DNA from: Hirudinaria manillensis
Taxonomy: Eukaryota; Annelida; Clitellata; Hirudinida; Hirudinidae
Direction of reading: 5' to 3'
DNA length: 64,000 nt
Assembly (NCBI GenBank): GCA_034509925.1
Contig: CM067529.1
Coordinates: 9,706,501-9,770,500, forward strand
In this document: one piece after another, positions 1-10,622 of the stretch
How positions within the stretch are numbered: the first letter of the stretch is position 1
How the letters are laid out: each line of letters begins with the position of its first letter
Program-made: the position numbers and the translations under genes
Notes under the pieces: generated by a model
The model's database searches: none
What the model was told of the DNA's origin: nothing
What the model saw: only the letters and a program-made list of their open reading frames with translations

Positions 1-249
1 GCATCGCATATGTCACCCAGCTTGTCACTCACTTTTACGGCGGATTAACCCGAAAACTTTATAAGATATAATTAATAAACAAATTTCAACTTAAATAATA
101 AATTTGTAAATCAAGATTTGTTTAATCTGCTTGCTGACTGCCAACCATCTGTGGACTCAGATAAGCCGGTGGCAAAGTAGATGAAAATGCGATTGTGATA
201 GCTGCAACACAAGTAGCAACATAACCTAGTGTCACATTTGGAATGTTTA
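1..249. other. No feature recognised
   Basis: AT-rich sequence without a convincing exon, RNA gene or repeat. The missing 5' exons of the FKBP8-like gene were looked for here and not seen. Confidence 0.4.
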
Positions 250-680
250 AAAATCAATTATTATTATTATTATTATCACATAAAGGCACGGGCGAACCCC
301 TCGCCTAACACAAATTACTTAAGTAAACAAAAAGCAAAACCCTCTACATATCAAACAAACAATAAAACAACCAGTCACATCAAATATTTACAATCCCCAA
401 AAAAATCATCCAATAACATTTTGAAGATGTCCAGGTTTGGAGCACCGACAACCGACCGAGGAAGATCATTCCACTCTTGGACAACTCTATTGCTGAAAAA
501 AAACTTCCTCAAATCCCTGTGAGCAATGTTTGTTGATAGTTTCCAATCATGGCCCCTCGTTCTCTCCTCTGGGCAAAACATAAGCCTAGGGCATAGGAAT
601 TCTGGTGCAGTTCCTCTGATGATATTGAACATCAATATCAAATCAGCTTGAGGTAAAAATGTGCAGAGAATTTTAAAAGA
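250..680 (-). mobile_element. 3' end of a CR1/Jockey-type LINE, 5' truncated
   Basis: Read on the minus strand, about 100 codons (open from roughly 675 to 375) match the C-terminal tail seen after the reverse transcriptase in many non-LTR retrotransposons: a segment like FNIIRGTAPEF, then RTRGHDWKL, then the hallmark RKFFFSNRVVQEWNDLP and a closing FK motif. A (TAA)n tract at about 255-277 lies just past the coding end, as expected for the microsatellite tail of such elements. The reverse transcriptase proper is absent, so this is a dead 5'-truncated insertion. The exact LINE clade is uncertain. Confidence 0.75.
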
Positions 681-848
681 TAGTAGACACTCTAATGAAT
701 GTCAGAATCTATTTTTGGGGATCTTAAAAAAAATAAATTTTATTTACAAGAGATATTATGAATAATTATTACAAAAGTTACAAATAAATTTAACATTATT
801 CCAGTCTTTAACCTCCTCTCCAATACAATGCTCGTGCATCCACTTCTG

Positions 849-1316
849 TCATTGGGGACATTCGACCCACAACCCCTCCTCATTGCCTCCATAACACAAG
901 CACGAGTCAATCATATTGGAGGATAATTCCAAAATTTGCAGTTGGTAGTGGTTCCTATATTCTTGATGATCAAAAGGTTTCTTAGGATCACCACCACTGC
1001 CCAGGCTTCTCACAAATTCAATAATAAATATGCCACAATTGTGGTAATCACTTTGTTTGAAGTGTGGAATTGAAGATAAAGGGAAGGTAAGCCATTCTTC
1101 GGCTACCTTCCAATGAGTCCTTATTGAAACCAGAAATTCACTGAATTTTGTGGCTTCATTGACATTTAACGCCTCATCCAGGGGATCATACCACAATATT
1201 TGCTTTGCTACCTTGTCAATAACAAAGCAAACAAAATGTGTGTCAGCCCTTGTAAGACGAGGGAAAACAAGATATCTTCCTGTGTTCGGTAAAAAATTGA
1301 CTTCATAGCGATCCAA
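849..1316 (-). pseudogene. Ulp1/SENP-type (C48) cysteine protease domain fragment, probably transposon-borne
   Basis: This 155-codon open frame has the layout of a Ulp1-family protease. The expected residues are all present, counting from the first codon of the frame: His27 in DTHFVCFVID, Asp44 in LWYDPL, the oxyanion Gln88 in FKQSD and Cys94 in HNCGIF. The family cleaves SUMO or related proteins. Transposons (NeSL/Utopia LINEs, some Mutator-type DNA elements) also carry it. There is no ATG at the left edge of the homology; the frame simply opens after a possible splice acceptor (around 1,320), so the N-terminal part is missing. It lies among transposon remnants on the same strand, which favours a mobile-element origin over a host SUMO protease. 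Confidence 0.6.
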
Positions 1317-1474
1317 TGGCTTGCTGACTTACCATGACAGGAATATAAGTTACCCCGATTGGTTTTATCACTGCCTCTATGCTATACTTTTGAAAAAAGG
1401 GACTTCTCTGATAATTGGGGAGATTTTCATTATCTTCCCCAACTGGAAAACTCCAATCCTGGACTTAAGGACAT

Positions 1475-2118
1475 TCAACCAAAGGATTGATCGGCCATAT
1501 GCAAGAAACTCCTTTGTTGGAGCGCCAGTAGGGAATCCTCGGAGGAGTGACCCTTTCTACAAGCGTTTCGGCCCTGATCTCCTTCTGCTCTGGGGGGTCC
1601 CCGGTCGGTCAGGTCCATCGAGAACTCAGAGTATCTGTCTTCTTTGAGCACATTGCTCTGCTCCATTCTGTCCTCCCAAGGGACTGTTAGCTCTACCATT
1701 ACGATGGTATCTGTCCTGACGGATGACATAACTGCGTCTGGTCTTCGCCCACTTTCACGCACGGCCTGGGGGTACTCTTTCATCCCCTCGATATCGGCGG
1801 TGATGTTTTTCCTCGGCGTTTTACACCTATTTTTGGTGTACTGTGCCCTGCCCTCACGCAAAAAATACATTCTCTTTTGTGGAACTGATTCACGGGCGTT
1901 TGCCTTTGCACTAGCGGATTTCATTGCCTCCACAACCACCTTCAGAAACTGGTTGTGGCGCCAGGTGTACTGGTCTTTTGCCAGGGCATACTTGCAACCT
2001 GATAGAATGTGCTGAAGTGTCTGGGTCTCCCCGCACAGTTTGCATCCTGTCTCTTCCACCAGACCTCATTTTCTTAGATTGTCTCGAGAAGGAAGCCGAT
2101 CGTAGAGGGATCTGATCA
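1475..2118 (-). mobile_element. 3' end of a LINE with a restriction-like endonuclease (R2/NeSL/CRE type)
   Basis: On the minus strand the frame starts with SLYDRLPSRDNLRK, meets an in-frame TGA where a Trp is expected, and continues with a CCHC knuckle (C-x2-C-x7-H-x4-C in CKLCGETQTLQHILSGC). It then reaches a PD-(D/E)xK-like block, RPDAVMSS followed by MVELTVPWEDR. This order (knuckle, then restriction-like nuclease) is the C-terminal layout of site-specific LINEs. The reverse transcriptase upstream is missing and the reading frame is broken, so the copy is inactive. It begins abruptly at about 2,118, where a different open frame stops. Confidence 0.7.
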
Positions 2119-2523
2119 CACCACCACCGACTTTTGCACCACTCCCACGTTTGTCTCCAGTAACTCCACCTTATTCTGGAAGAGGCTGGACCGAACCCTG
2201 TTAGCCTGGTGGCTTTCCTCGATCTTTTTGGAAGCACTTGTTGAGATTTCCTCCATTCTTGGTCTCAGCAGGTCTATCTGTTTGTTCTGAGCTTCTATTG
2301 CTTCCATAATCTTTTCGTTCTTGGTCACAGACTTTTTTATATCCTCTACGTCTTTATGTAAAGCCTCGTAAACTTTTTCATGGCTTTCCTTACTAAACAA
2401 CTCTAGTGATTTTAGAGCGCTGTCATTGCATTCAATACAACTATGGCATAACTTCAGCCCCAGCAACTCTGCTATCTCCGATGCACCACATTCGGGTGAT
2501 TTTCGCCCTTTTGGTCTCGGCAT
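2116..2523 (-). CDS. Unknown coiled-coil ORF, probably part of a transposable element
   Basis: An ATG at 2523 opens a 135-codon frame. It starts with a basic segment (MPRPKGRK), has a cysteine pair in LCHSCIEC and then a long charged stretch rich in Lys, Glu and Ile/Leu that looks like a coiled coil. I do not recognise a named domain. The frame stops exactly where the LINE nuclease fragment begins, so it may be an ORF1-like protein joined to that LINE by an internal deletion, or an older sequence truncated by it. A host gene is less likely given the surroundings. Confidence 0.35.
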   Translation of the reverse strand: MPRPKGRKSPECGASEIAELLGLKLCHSCIECNDSALKSLELFSKESHEKVYEALHKDVEDIKKSVTKNEKIMEAIEAQNKQIDLLRPRMEEISTSASKKIEESHQANRVRSSLFQNKVELLETNVGVVQKSVVV

Positions 2524-2829
2524 GATCCGATGAAACAACAACAAAATTGGCAGATTGCTACTAATTAATGTGTTGTTCCATTCTTTTTACAATAATGCAA
2601 TAGGTTTGTAACAAATTATTTAGTTTTGAGCTGTAAATTGTTCAAAATTATCAGAGCTAAACAATTCGGCTGTATATGTTTATAGGTTTTGCAACATTTC
2701 AGCATGCCTCTTCCTGTAAGAGATCAGATCATTTTTGTTATCAATCACCTATCAAATACTGTAAATCAGTATTATTTGGTTAATTATGACAATGATTAGG
2801 TATAGGATGACGATGATGATGGCGATACG

Positions 2830-2851
2830 GCCTAACCCTAACCTTAACCCA
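2830..2851. repeat. Short interstitial telomere-like tract
   Basis: Three adjacent hexamers close to CCCTAA (CCTAACCCTAACCTTAACCC, one substitution) lie between the coiled-coil ORF and the transposase-like fragment. TTAGGG is the usual animal telomere unit. This length can arise by chance or at a break repair or retrotransposon junction. Confidence 0.5.
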
Positions 2852-3370
2852 CAAAACAAGAATACATATGCTGTATGTACTCTGTGAAAAATATATCATT
2901 GAAAACCCTCAACAATGCTATTATTGAGGCCATGAAATAATCATTAACAAAGGAAGAAAACATTGGCGACTTCCCTGTCTCGCTTGTAAGGGAAATTTTA
3001 TATGAAGAAAGGATGCCCATGATCTCTTTCGAAAAGTAGTCAATCAACAGGAAATGGAATGCCAGAAGGCTAACATCACCATATTTGAAAGCACCAGTAT
3101 ACAAGAAGATACGCTTGTGATGCTTATCTAATGGTCTCACCGCCGAATCTGTGGCATCAAAATGCAAAGTAGCAATATATTGAAATTGTAATATTTTGTA
3201 AAAATTTAATTATCCTTTTCTATAAATTTATTTATATTGAAAGAATTCTTACTTTAACTCGGTCGCTAATAAAATAACATCTTGTATTTTCGCCAACGTC
3301 GCTCTTGTCAAACATGGAACTTTTAAGTGAGCTACACAAATGTCTGCTAGAACATCTGATTCTTTACTGC
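2844..3370 (-). mobile_element. Degenerate DNA-transposon-like (transposase) fragment
   Basis: The minus strand carries an open segment starting LHFDAT or MHFDAT, followed by KRIFLYTGAF, and an upstream piece around 3,260-3,370 reading like KVPCLTRATLAKIQDV. The D-A-T motif after a hydrophobic strand, followed by a short beta-like segment, resembles the first catalytic-aspartate region of some transposases; I cannot name the superfamily. The two pieces are separated by AT-rich sequence with stops and do not form one gene. It may belong with the Ulp1 fragment downstream on the same strand as a Ulp1-carrying DNA transposon. Confidence 0.35.
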
Positions 3371-4144
3371 CACGACTGATTAATGGCTTGACATTTAGTA
3401 AAAGTTGAATGAAATATCCTACTGTAAGGATTGGATGTAGCTGTAGCTTTGATATTATCCGAAGATCCTACTAGGTCGAGAGTGATACACATTTGATATG
3501 CCTTGGCAACCCAATAAGCACTGTCTCTGTGTTCATTTCCTCCTTCAAAACTTCTTTGACATTAGCAAAAGCTATATCCTCTTCCTCCTGCTCCTCCCCT
3601 TATCTGTATGAAAGCCTTTCTAAAGTTGGTGGTAAAACATACACTTTACTGTAAATTTCTCACCTTCTTCACTTGTAATCATAAAAACCTTTCCATCAAG
3701 TAAAGATGACGAAAAAACTTCACCTTCACCATTTCTTTACATGGTGCCAATAACAATTGGAAGGTCACATCTAAAGGAAGGAGAAATCACTCTATAATGC
3801 TTTCTCCTCATTTCAATCTCCAACTTTTTCAATTTCCAATAATTTCAATTGTGGTTTTGGAGAAGAAGATGATTGAAATTGTTGGAAAACAATTTTACGA
3901 GTTTTATTATTATACTAATTCCCTCATTTAACACAAAAAAAAACTGAAAAGAGCAGCAAAAAAAAATAAAACTCAAAGGGCCAGCCTTAAGGAAGCACAT
4001 GCTTCCGCTAGTAGACTGACCCATGAAACACAATAAGCAGAAAAGTTAACACAAAAAATTAGGAATGATGGTATATAATTAAATGGTTCCATTAATCAGA
4101 AGGTGCATGTTTTTAAACAATAAATATAGTACAATAACATGTAG

Positions 4145-4390
4145 TTAAATTAATCCGATAGAGTTAATAATAAAATGTTTTAATGCTTTCTTATAAGCAT
4201 AAAGATTAGAAATGTTGGTAATATTAAGCGGGACAGCAGAGTAAATTTTTGGTCCCATACAGACAATAGAACGAGAGCCAGTGACAGATTTAGCAAAAGT
4301 CGGTCTATAATTATTAGACGTTCGAACAGAGTATTTGTGTAAGGAGGATATTTTTGAAAACAAGCTATCGAAAAGACGAGGAGAAACCAA
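4145..4390 (-). mobile_element. LINE 3'-end fragment (post-RT tail)
   Basis: About 80 codons on the minus strand follow the pattern common at the very end of CR1/L2-like LINE proteins: a start like PRLFDSLFSK, then HKYSVRTSNNYRPTFAKS, a GPKIYSAVP box where intact elements have G-x-x-W-N-x-L/I-P, and a final YKKALKHF. The same layout recurs at 22,101-22,319 and 48,857-49,111, so at least three insertions of related elements are present. No reverse transcriptase is attached. Confidence 0.65.
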
Positions 4391-4861
4391 AGCATTTCTG
4401 ACTTGTTGATGGTTTCAAAAAATATAAATTACAGCACATTTGTTTTTTAATATCCTACATATTTCCCTTCATCTCGATACAATAATCTGCTTCCAAGGTA
4501 CAAGATATTTTGTATGGTTTCAACACCATTTTTTAGGTTTATTTTTCTGAACCAATCCATGAAACATGCCAACAAACTATAAACCTCCTATGCTGTATAT
4601 TCTAATATTTAGAGTCTCAGGATGTATGATAATATACTGTTTATCCTTATATTTGGAGTCTCAGGATGTCACATGATCTCTTTTTTGAAATGGTCAACAC
4701 TTTACCATTTACAACCATTTACCATTAGTTTTCCTATATTGATGTGAAACTGGTTGATTGCACCACACGAACATTGGTTTTTGTTTATTGACTGCAAGAG
4801 TGGCAGAGAAATTTGTTTACAACTTGCATGGTTAATATGATATATATAATTTTGATTGCAG

Positions 4862-6392
4862 AGATCCAGATATTCCCCCAAAATGTAGACTAACCTATGA
4901 AATTGAGTTGCTCAGTGTCAGAGAGCAGACACCTTATTCTGAATTGTCACTTGAAGAAAGAATTCAGATGGGGTGGGTTTTAAATATTGTTGTTGAGATT
5001 AATGATTTTAATAAGTAGTTTTTTCGAGAAGATTAGTATTTAGGTTAAATTAATTTAACTAATTTGAGGTATGCTATGTATTTGTGCCTGCAATTAAGAA
5101 CCACATCTACAATTTAAATTTCATCAAATGTTTTCATACATTACTTTTCCAGAGATGCTAAGAGGATTCGTGGAAATGATTTCTTCAAAAGAGGCGAGTA
5201 CAGCAAATCGATAAGTGAGTACATGAGGGCTCTGAAGATATTGGAAGCTGGAGGCGATGCCAGAGAAAAGGTTGAAGATGAGAATTATTCGTTATTCCTT
5301 GAAAACAGATTGAAGTGCTACAACAACATGGCCGCTGCTCAAGTGATGGTGAGTTGCTGTCATCACTTCTCTTTTATAACCGTTATTGTTTGCCATCATG
5401 ACTGCAATAAGTTTAGATCTGTTTACAATTTAATGTCATATTTTTTTTTGTAAATTGTCTAATATTATCTAGGTAATTTATAAGCCCTTTATTTTCTGCC
5501 ATTTTTAGTCTTTAAATTTTTGATAATTATATTGTGATTATCAGGCCATTAAATTAAAATATGCTCTTAATTACATATTATTACTATTGGAAGATTGAGG
5601 CCTGGGTTGCTGCAAGTACTTCTTGTGATGAGGTCTTAAAGTACCAACCATATAATGTGAAGGCCCTCTATAGGAAAGGAAAAGTAAGTTGTTAATGAAT
5701 TGTTAAAAGTGTTTAGTTAATGAGATAGGTGATAGTTAGGTGATATTCAGACCCTAATTTTAACCCCAAATCTGGTTATGTTTTCATTAATTAAGTTGTT
5801 GTTTGAGAATTTGATTATTTGACTGTTCCTGTGCTCTGCTGAAAGAGTTTGGAAAACATGGAAATCATTAATTATTAATTATTGCTTTGAGTTTAAAATA
5901 AAAGTAGAGTTTTAATTGCTTTGCTTCTCATGAACATCTTTCCAGTGCAAGGCCTGCATGGGTGACATAAAGGCTGCTCTCACATATTACAAAGAAGTGC
6001 GGAGAATCAAACCTGATTACAAGGTGTGCATTGGTTTCACTTGAATCCTTGGATTTGTGAGACTGAGTCTTGATTACTTTCAGCTCATCCTGCGAGAAAT
6101 AATTGCATTGGAGGAAAAGAGCAGGAAGGAGGATGAGCTTGAAAAAGCTCTCTACCAGAAGATGTTTGGCTTGGATGAGAAGAAGATACAGGGAAAGACA
6201 AACAAGGTTTTAGATATTATTCAGTGATTGATTTAATATTTGAACATTTGCTGTCTATGTTGCTCAAGTGTTAATTGATGTTTAATGAATATTTCATTTC
6301 AGAATTCAGATTGGTGGAAATACCTGGCAGGTGCCCTGGTAGCTGCGGTTTTGTCGATCAGTTTCGTCACCTTTCGGTATTCTGGAGAATGA
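4862..6392 (+). CDS. FKBP8: FKBP8-like tail-anchored TPR immunophilin, 3' part (six exons)
   Basis: Six exons join in phase: 4862-4972, 5153-5348, 5594-5683, 5946-6023, 6084-6206 and 6303-6392, ending in TGA, about 228 residues. The first carries the end of the FKBP domain (IPPKCRLTYEIELLSV). The next exons form TPR helices (FFKRGEYSKSISEYMRAL, CYNNMAAAQ, YQPYNVKALYRKGK), followed by a charged helix. The last exon encodes a single membrane span (WWKYLAGALVAAVLSI) with a short tail, a C-terminal anchor. This order is that of FKBP8/FKBP38, a chaperone-like protein of the outer mitochondrial and ER membranes that binds Hsp90 and Bcl-2. The N-terminus and most of the PPIase domain are not found in the 4.8 kb upstream, which is filled with transposon remains; the 5' exons probably lie before the window. 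Confidence 0.85.
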
Positions 6393-8475
6393 GCAGACGT
6401 CATTCATTCCCTGACAACAACTATTTATAACAACATGCTTTCAGTTACAGAGTTGTAATAGTAACTTGAGTTTTTTTCTTTAATTTCAAGTGACTGTGAG
6501 ATCAAAGTGGATTGCAGTTTTGTGAATCCATAACAACTGATTAGCATCTGGTGAAATGGCTTCTGCTGTTTCCTGTTATCTGCAGTTGATTTGCATATTT
6601 TCCAAATTTATTTTATGCATCACATGTCCTGCTTGTTTCCATAAGAATGTGCAGCCTATTCATGTCTTCTTGAAATTATTTTCTAAGCACAAAGTGATGA
6701 TGGATAATTGGGTAAATTGTCTTCACATGGTAGAATATGCTACAGACCATTTCAGAAAGATTGAAACTCTAAATATAGCTTCTGGTTTTATACATGTGAC
6801 AGAAATCATGGGAAGACATTCTTAGAGCGATGTAAGTATACGACTAATGGCATGTCTGTGTGCTGTTGAGGGTACACGTGGATTACCGTCAGAAATTTTT
6901 CTTGTTGAGTCATGCTTTCTTTCAATGAGATCTGTTGTTTAGGACAGACTTCCTGGTTTAGCGGAATATTGAAGACTGCTTCCAAAAGCCGGGCCGTGTC
7001 TGATGTGAATATGCATGAACGTTGCGGGACTGGTTTCATTTTTAAAAGTTAAAACTTCCGCTATTAGAGCCAACTTGGCTAAATTTCTATTAAACAAAGC
7101 GAATTTTCGCTTTGTAAAAGTATGCTTGGGAAGTTGCAAATAAGGCATTTCAGCGAACCCGAGCCCTACTTCGAGGTTACTTAAACTTAGGACAAAATCC
7201 TTTCTATTCCAAATTCTAGCCTGCGTCTAAATGTGAATGGTCGTAATGAACTGAGTGTTACAGGCGAACACGGCGCATAAAGGTTAGCATTCATATGCAG
7301 AAAGTTACAGAGTTGCCAGTGTCTCTTTCGAAAGCAAGTTTTTCGTGTCTTTCCAGACAGCGCCATTAAAGTCTTTAGCCATTGATGGACTCCAGTTACT
7401 CGGCAAACAGTGCGGCGGGCAAGCTCCCTAAGACTATAAGGACAGGAAGAGTGAAATAAGCGCTCTGAAACCACACATACATCTTATGGCTTATATATAT
7501 TCATGTCAGAATCATGTTTATTACTCAGACACAGCCGCAAAAATAACAAACTAGAAATGGGACAGTCATTAGCGGGAGAATGCCGCTTCATGCTGTCCTT
7601 TTATTGATGTAGTTACCAATTATTACAGCTCTAGGTTCTAGAGAAAAGAAAAATGTTTTAAACCATCCTAAAATATAACTATAAATAGAAAATATGCAAA
7701 TGCTATACTTTATTTTTTATGGTGTGGTATTGGTAAAAGTAAACGCTATTAAATCTCTAAGGCAATCAAAATATTTATTGGATATTATAAATCATATTTT
7801 TTTTTTGGTTCAGGGCATCAAAGAACATCGTAAGCGCATGAAAAATTCATAAATCTTAGGAAGTGTTTTAAATTTGTGTAATTTGTTATTAATAAGTTAA
7901 TCACAAAGTGAATGTAAGAATGAATTCCGATAGCTTTTATCCCTATAATAAAAATAAATTGTAATAAAATGAGGCTTCTTCCCGGTGAACCAACACTTCG
8001 TTTTTGACAATGTTGATATGATTTCTTCTCACCACCTTCGAACATCCGGGCAAAAGACATTTCAATGTATTTGGTATTCCTTTGTAAAAAAAAAAGCTGC
8101 TCAAATCAATTTATAGTTATTTATATATTATAATTTCATATGATAAACACAAAAACACTTATCACTTCTAATGGGTTTATTCTGAAATTAAGCATAAAAA
8201 TTTTTAAAATAAAAGTGTCTTTTTTTGTACTTTCACGATGTCCTTACTTTTTTTTTTAGCTCTTAGAACACCTCTGTTGCATACCTCGAGCCCAAATGGT
8301 CTAGCTTATCTATGAATTTATGAAGATAAAAGTTGAGAATTGAAACCATCCCTCTCACGCTTTTATTTACAACGTGAGCTTCGCAAACTGTTTCAGCCGT
8401 GAATTCGTGAGGGTTGCATAAAATCCAAATCCAATGTCGTTCTTTGAGTCTACTTGTTTGTATAGTAGAACATGC
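6393..8475. other. Intergenic stretch with no assignable gene
   Basis: It holds the 3' flank of the FKBP8-like gene, then a somewhat less AT-rich block (about 6,820-7,480) with open frames on both strands that match nothing I recognise, then AT-rich sequence. A minus-strand piece near 7,980-8,070 follows a pyrimidine run ending in AAAG and could be an exon (it reads GIPNTLKCLLPGCSKVV in one frame), but no partner exon was found. Confidence 0.35.
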
Positions 8476-8479
8476 GAAT

Positions 8480-9010
8480 TTACCGACTCTTCCCAGTTAT
8501 TTTGGCAATTAGCTTTTTCATATCCTGGTCACATTTAGTAGTTTCAACATTTGAGAATAGGAAATGGTTAAGATGATGAATGGCAATCGAGTATGGAATT
8601 GGAGTTCTTGTTTGTGTGAGCCATTTCATTTTGAGGCAATGGTAAAATATCTTGACGAAGGAATTGTTACTCACGTCTCTAGACTTTAACAACACATCGA
8701 TATTTTAAGGGAATTGACTCGAGGGAAGGAAGAGATAGCGAGCGACTTCAACCTTTGTCAGCCACATCATTTGCCACAGGGAGCCGCTGTCGTCGAACAA
8801 AAACAATGGCAACAAAACCATGACATCAAAAACTGGAATTCCACCAAGAAATTGCAAGTAAACATCCAAAACCGATTCATAGAGCTCCTTCAAAAAGCAC
8901 TGAACCGTTGTTCCGTGCTTTCTTTGCTGAAGTTTAGTTATTTCTATTAGTTTATCATAGGCACCTGATAAAAGGGATAACCTCCCCATAGGGACAATTT
9001 TTTCGTGCAA
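8480..9010 (-). other. Coding-like minus-strand segment, unidentified
   Basis: Two adjacent open frames (9010-8705 and 8695-8480) lie in the same reading frame, separated only by one stop near 8,702, and read into each other with protein-like composition. The first reads like IVPMGRLSLLSGAYDKL and the second like SFVKIFYHCLKMKWLTQ. This is what a decayed exon or retrocopy looks like. I recognise no family. A nonsense-disrupted pseudogene is the simplest reading; chance is possible in AT-rich DNA. Confidence 0.25.
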
Positions 9011-9374
9011 AGTTTAGCTGTCCATATGGGCAATTTTTACTGTATATTCATTGTTATTTATGTTTATCTTGTAAAATGTGCATAATTTTCTTTTTTTTTG
9101 GTATGTTAATTAAATGGCATATGACATTTCATATATATGTTAAATGTCGTTTTAAAAATCTATTAAGACTAAATTAATTTTAAAATATCATTTCCATAAT
9201 TTTATTAAAAATTAAAATACATTATCTTTGGCCGTGCTCTGCATAAAGACGAGGACGAAGATAAAATAACAACTCATATATAACTAACGCAGCTAAAATA
9301 CATCTGCATCTGTTATCAACACAATCTTTATTTTAAAAAATCCCCGCCAATTAAATATTTATGCTTCACAGAGA

Positions 9375-10622
9375 ATGAGCTTGAAGTCGATTGAAGAAAT
9401 CCTAAACTCCGATGACCCATTGAAAAGACTGAAACAAAACGTTGGAAATAAGTCATTGAAAGAGTGGCTAGATTTGGGATACGGGCATGGACTTCGATTA
9501 GCTTATATCAGAAATCAAATAAATTATTTCAAAGTTATCGATGCCATTCTCCCGCCCGTACCAAGGTACACGGACAACGATGTTCACAAAAGCATTTTTA
9601 GAGTTTCTTCGACAAAAATCCATTTGGAAGGAATCGAATTATTAATTACCTCAATCATGACACCTGTTTTAGCACAGTACTTTGGAACAAGAAAGAAACT
9701 TTTGGACAATCTGCTAACTGATGTTGTATTGAAAGTCATGTACCATGCCAATAGGATAACCATAAATGAATCCTTGGAAATGAATATGGTGACTGACTTT
9801 ATAAGTGAGCATTTAAGCCCACTTTGCAATGATTTAGCTCACACCTCCATGGCTTTGCTCACTATAATATTTGAGAAAATGCCGAAATTTTGGTGCAAAA
9901 ATAAATTGACACCAAGAATCTTCCTCTTAACTAAATTGATAGTTATGCTGAATCATGGAAGTACTTGCCCTCACGTTGATTATCTACAAAAACTCTATTA
10001 TCATTTAAACCTGGAAGAGGTATTTCAAACACTTCCAATTTTTGCAAAGACATGTGAGATTGAGTTTCATAAATACGAAGCCATGGAATGTGTATCGAAA
10101 ATAATCGATGAAGATATAATTGATTGCGATGAATTCATTGCCACTGGACTTCTGCAAAAATTTCACTCTCTTTTATGTAACCCTTCCGATTTAGGTGACC
10201 CGAGAACCGTCATTAAGTCGTTTCTCGTTGTCTTTCTGGGTTTTAAAGACGACTGTAAAAACGGTTACCAGCTGAAAAATGAATTGTTCGAGAAGCTTGT
10301 TCGATTGGTTGTTCGGACTTTAGACCATCTGATTTCGCTCTTGCGCAACATCAGATCCACGTGCAGAGAAGTACACGTTGATTATTCTTTAAGCACCACC
10401 GAATGCATCATTAACATCTCTATTGAAGCAGTGCAAATTCTGGAAGCCCTATATGTCCTAAATAGTAGTTGGCACGAATGGTTTGACAATTTAATCGCGG
10501 TTAAAATAACTGACAAATGTGTGTTTTGGCCTGACATTAAATTACGTACAGATGAATGGTTGGTAAATTTGGCAAGTTTATTTCCCGCTTGGAAGGAATC
10601 GTTGTATTTACAGGATCAATAA
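9375..10622 (+). CDS. Intronless 415-residue helical protein of unknown function
   Basis: One uninterrupted frame starts at an ATG (MSLKSIEEILNSDDPLKRLK) and ends at TAA; an AATAAA polyadenylation hexamer overlaps the stop (10618-10623). The sequence is rich in Leu and Ile with regularly spaced amphipathic helices and no signal peptide or clear membrane span. This suggests an all-helical, possibly ARM/HEAT-like cytosolic or nuclear protein. Charged and hydrophobic residues alternate normally and there are several conserved-looking Trp (KEWLDLG, HEWFDN, DEWLVNL). No catalytic motif is visible. It is intronless, unlike FKBP8, NEMF or the channel genes, so it may be a retrogene. I do not recognise the family. 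Confidence 0.7.
   Translation: MSLKSIEEILNSDDPLKRLKQNVGNKSLKEWLDLGYGHGLRLAYIRNQINYFKVIDAILPPVPRYTDNDVHKSIFRVSSTKIHLEGIELLITSIMTPVLAQYFGTRKKLLDNLLTDVVLKVMYHANRITINESLEMNMVTDFISEHLSPLCNDLAHTSMALLTIIFEKMPKFWCKNKLTPRIFLLTKLIVMLNHGSTCPHVDYLQKLYYHLNLEEVFQTLPIFAKTCEIEFHKYEAMECVSKIIDEDIIDCDEFIATGLLQKFHSLLCNPSDLGDPRTVIKSFLVVFLGFKDDCKNGYQLKNELFEKLVRLVVRTLDHLISLLRNIRSTCREVHVDYSLSTTECIINISIEAVQILEALYVLNSSWHEWFDNLIAVKITDKCVFWPDIKLRTDEWLVNLASLFPAWKESLYLQDQ

Noticed and set aside
6820-7480. Frames suggesting a SOCS-box-like motif (SLRELARRTVCR)
   Set aside because: A single short match without the rest of the SOCS box or an upstream domain; likely chance.
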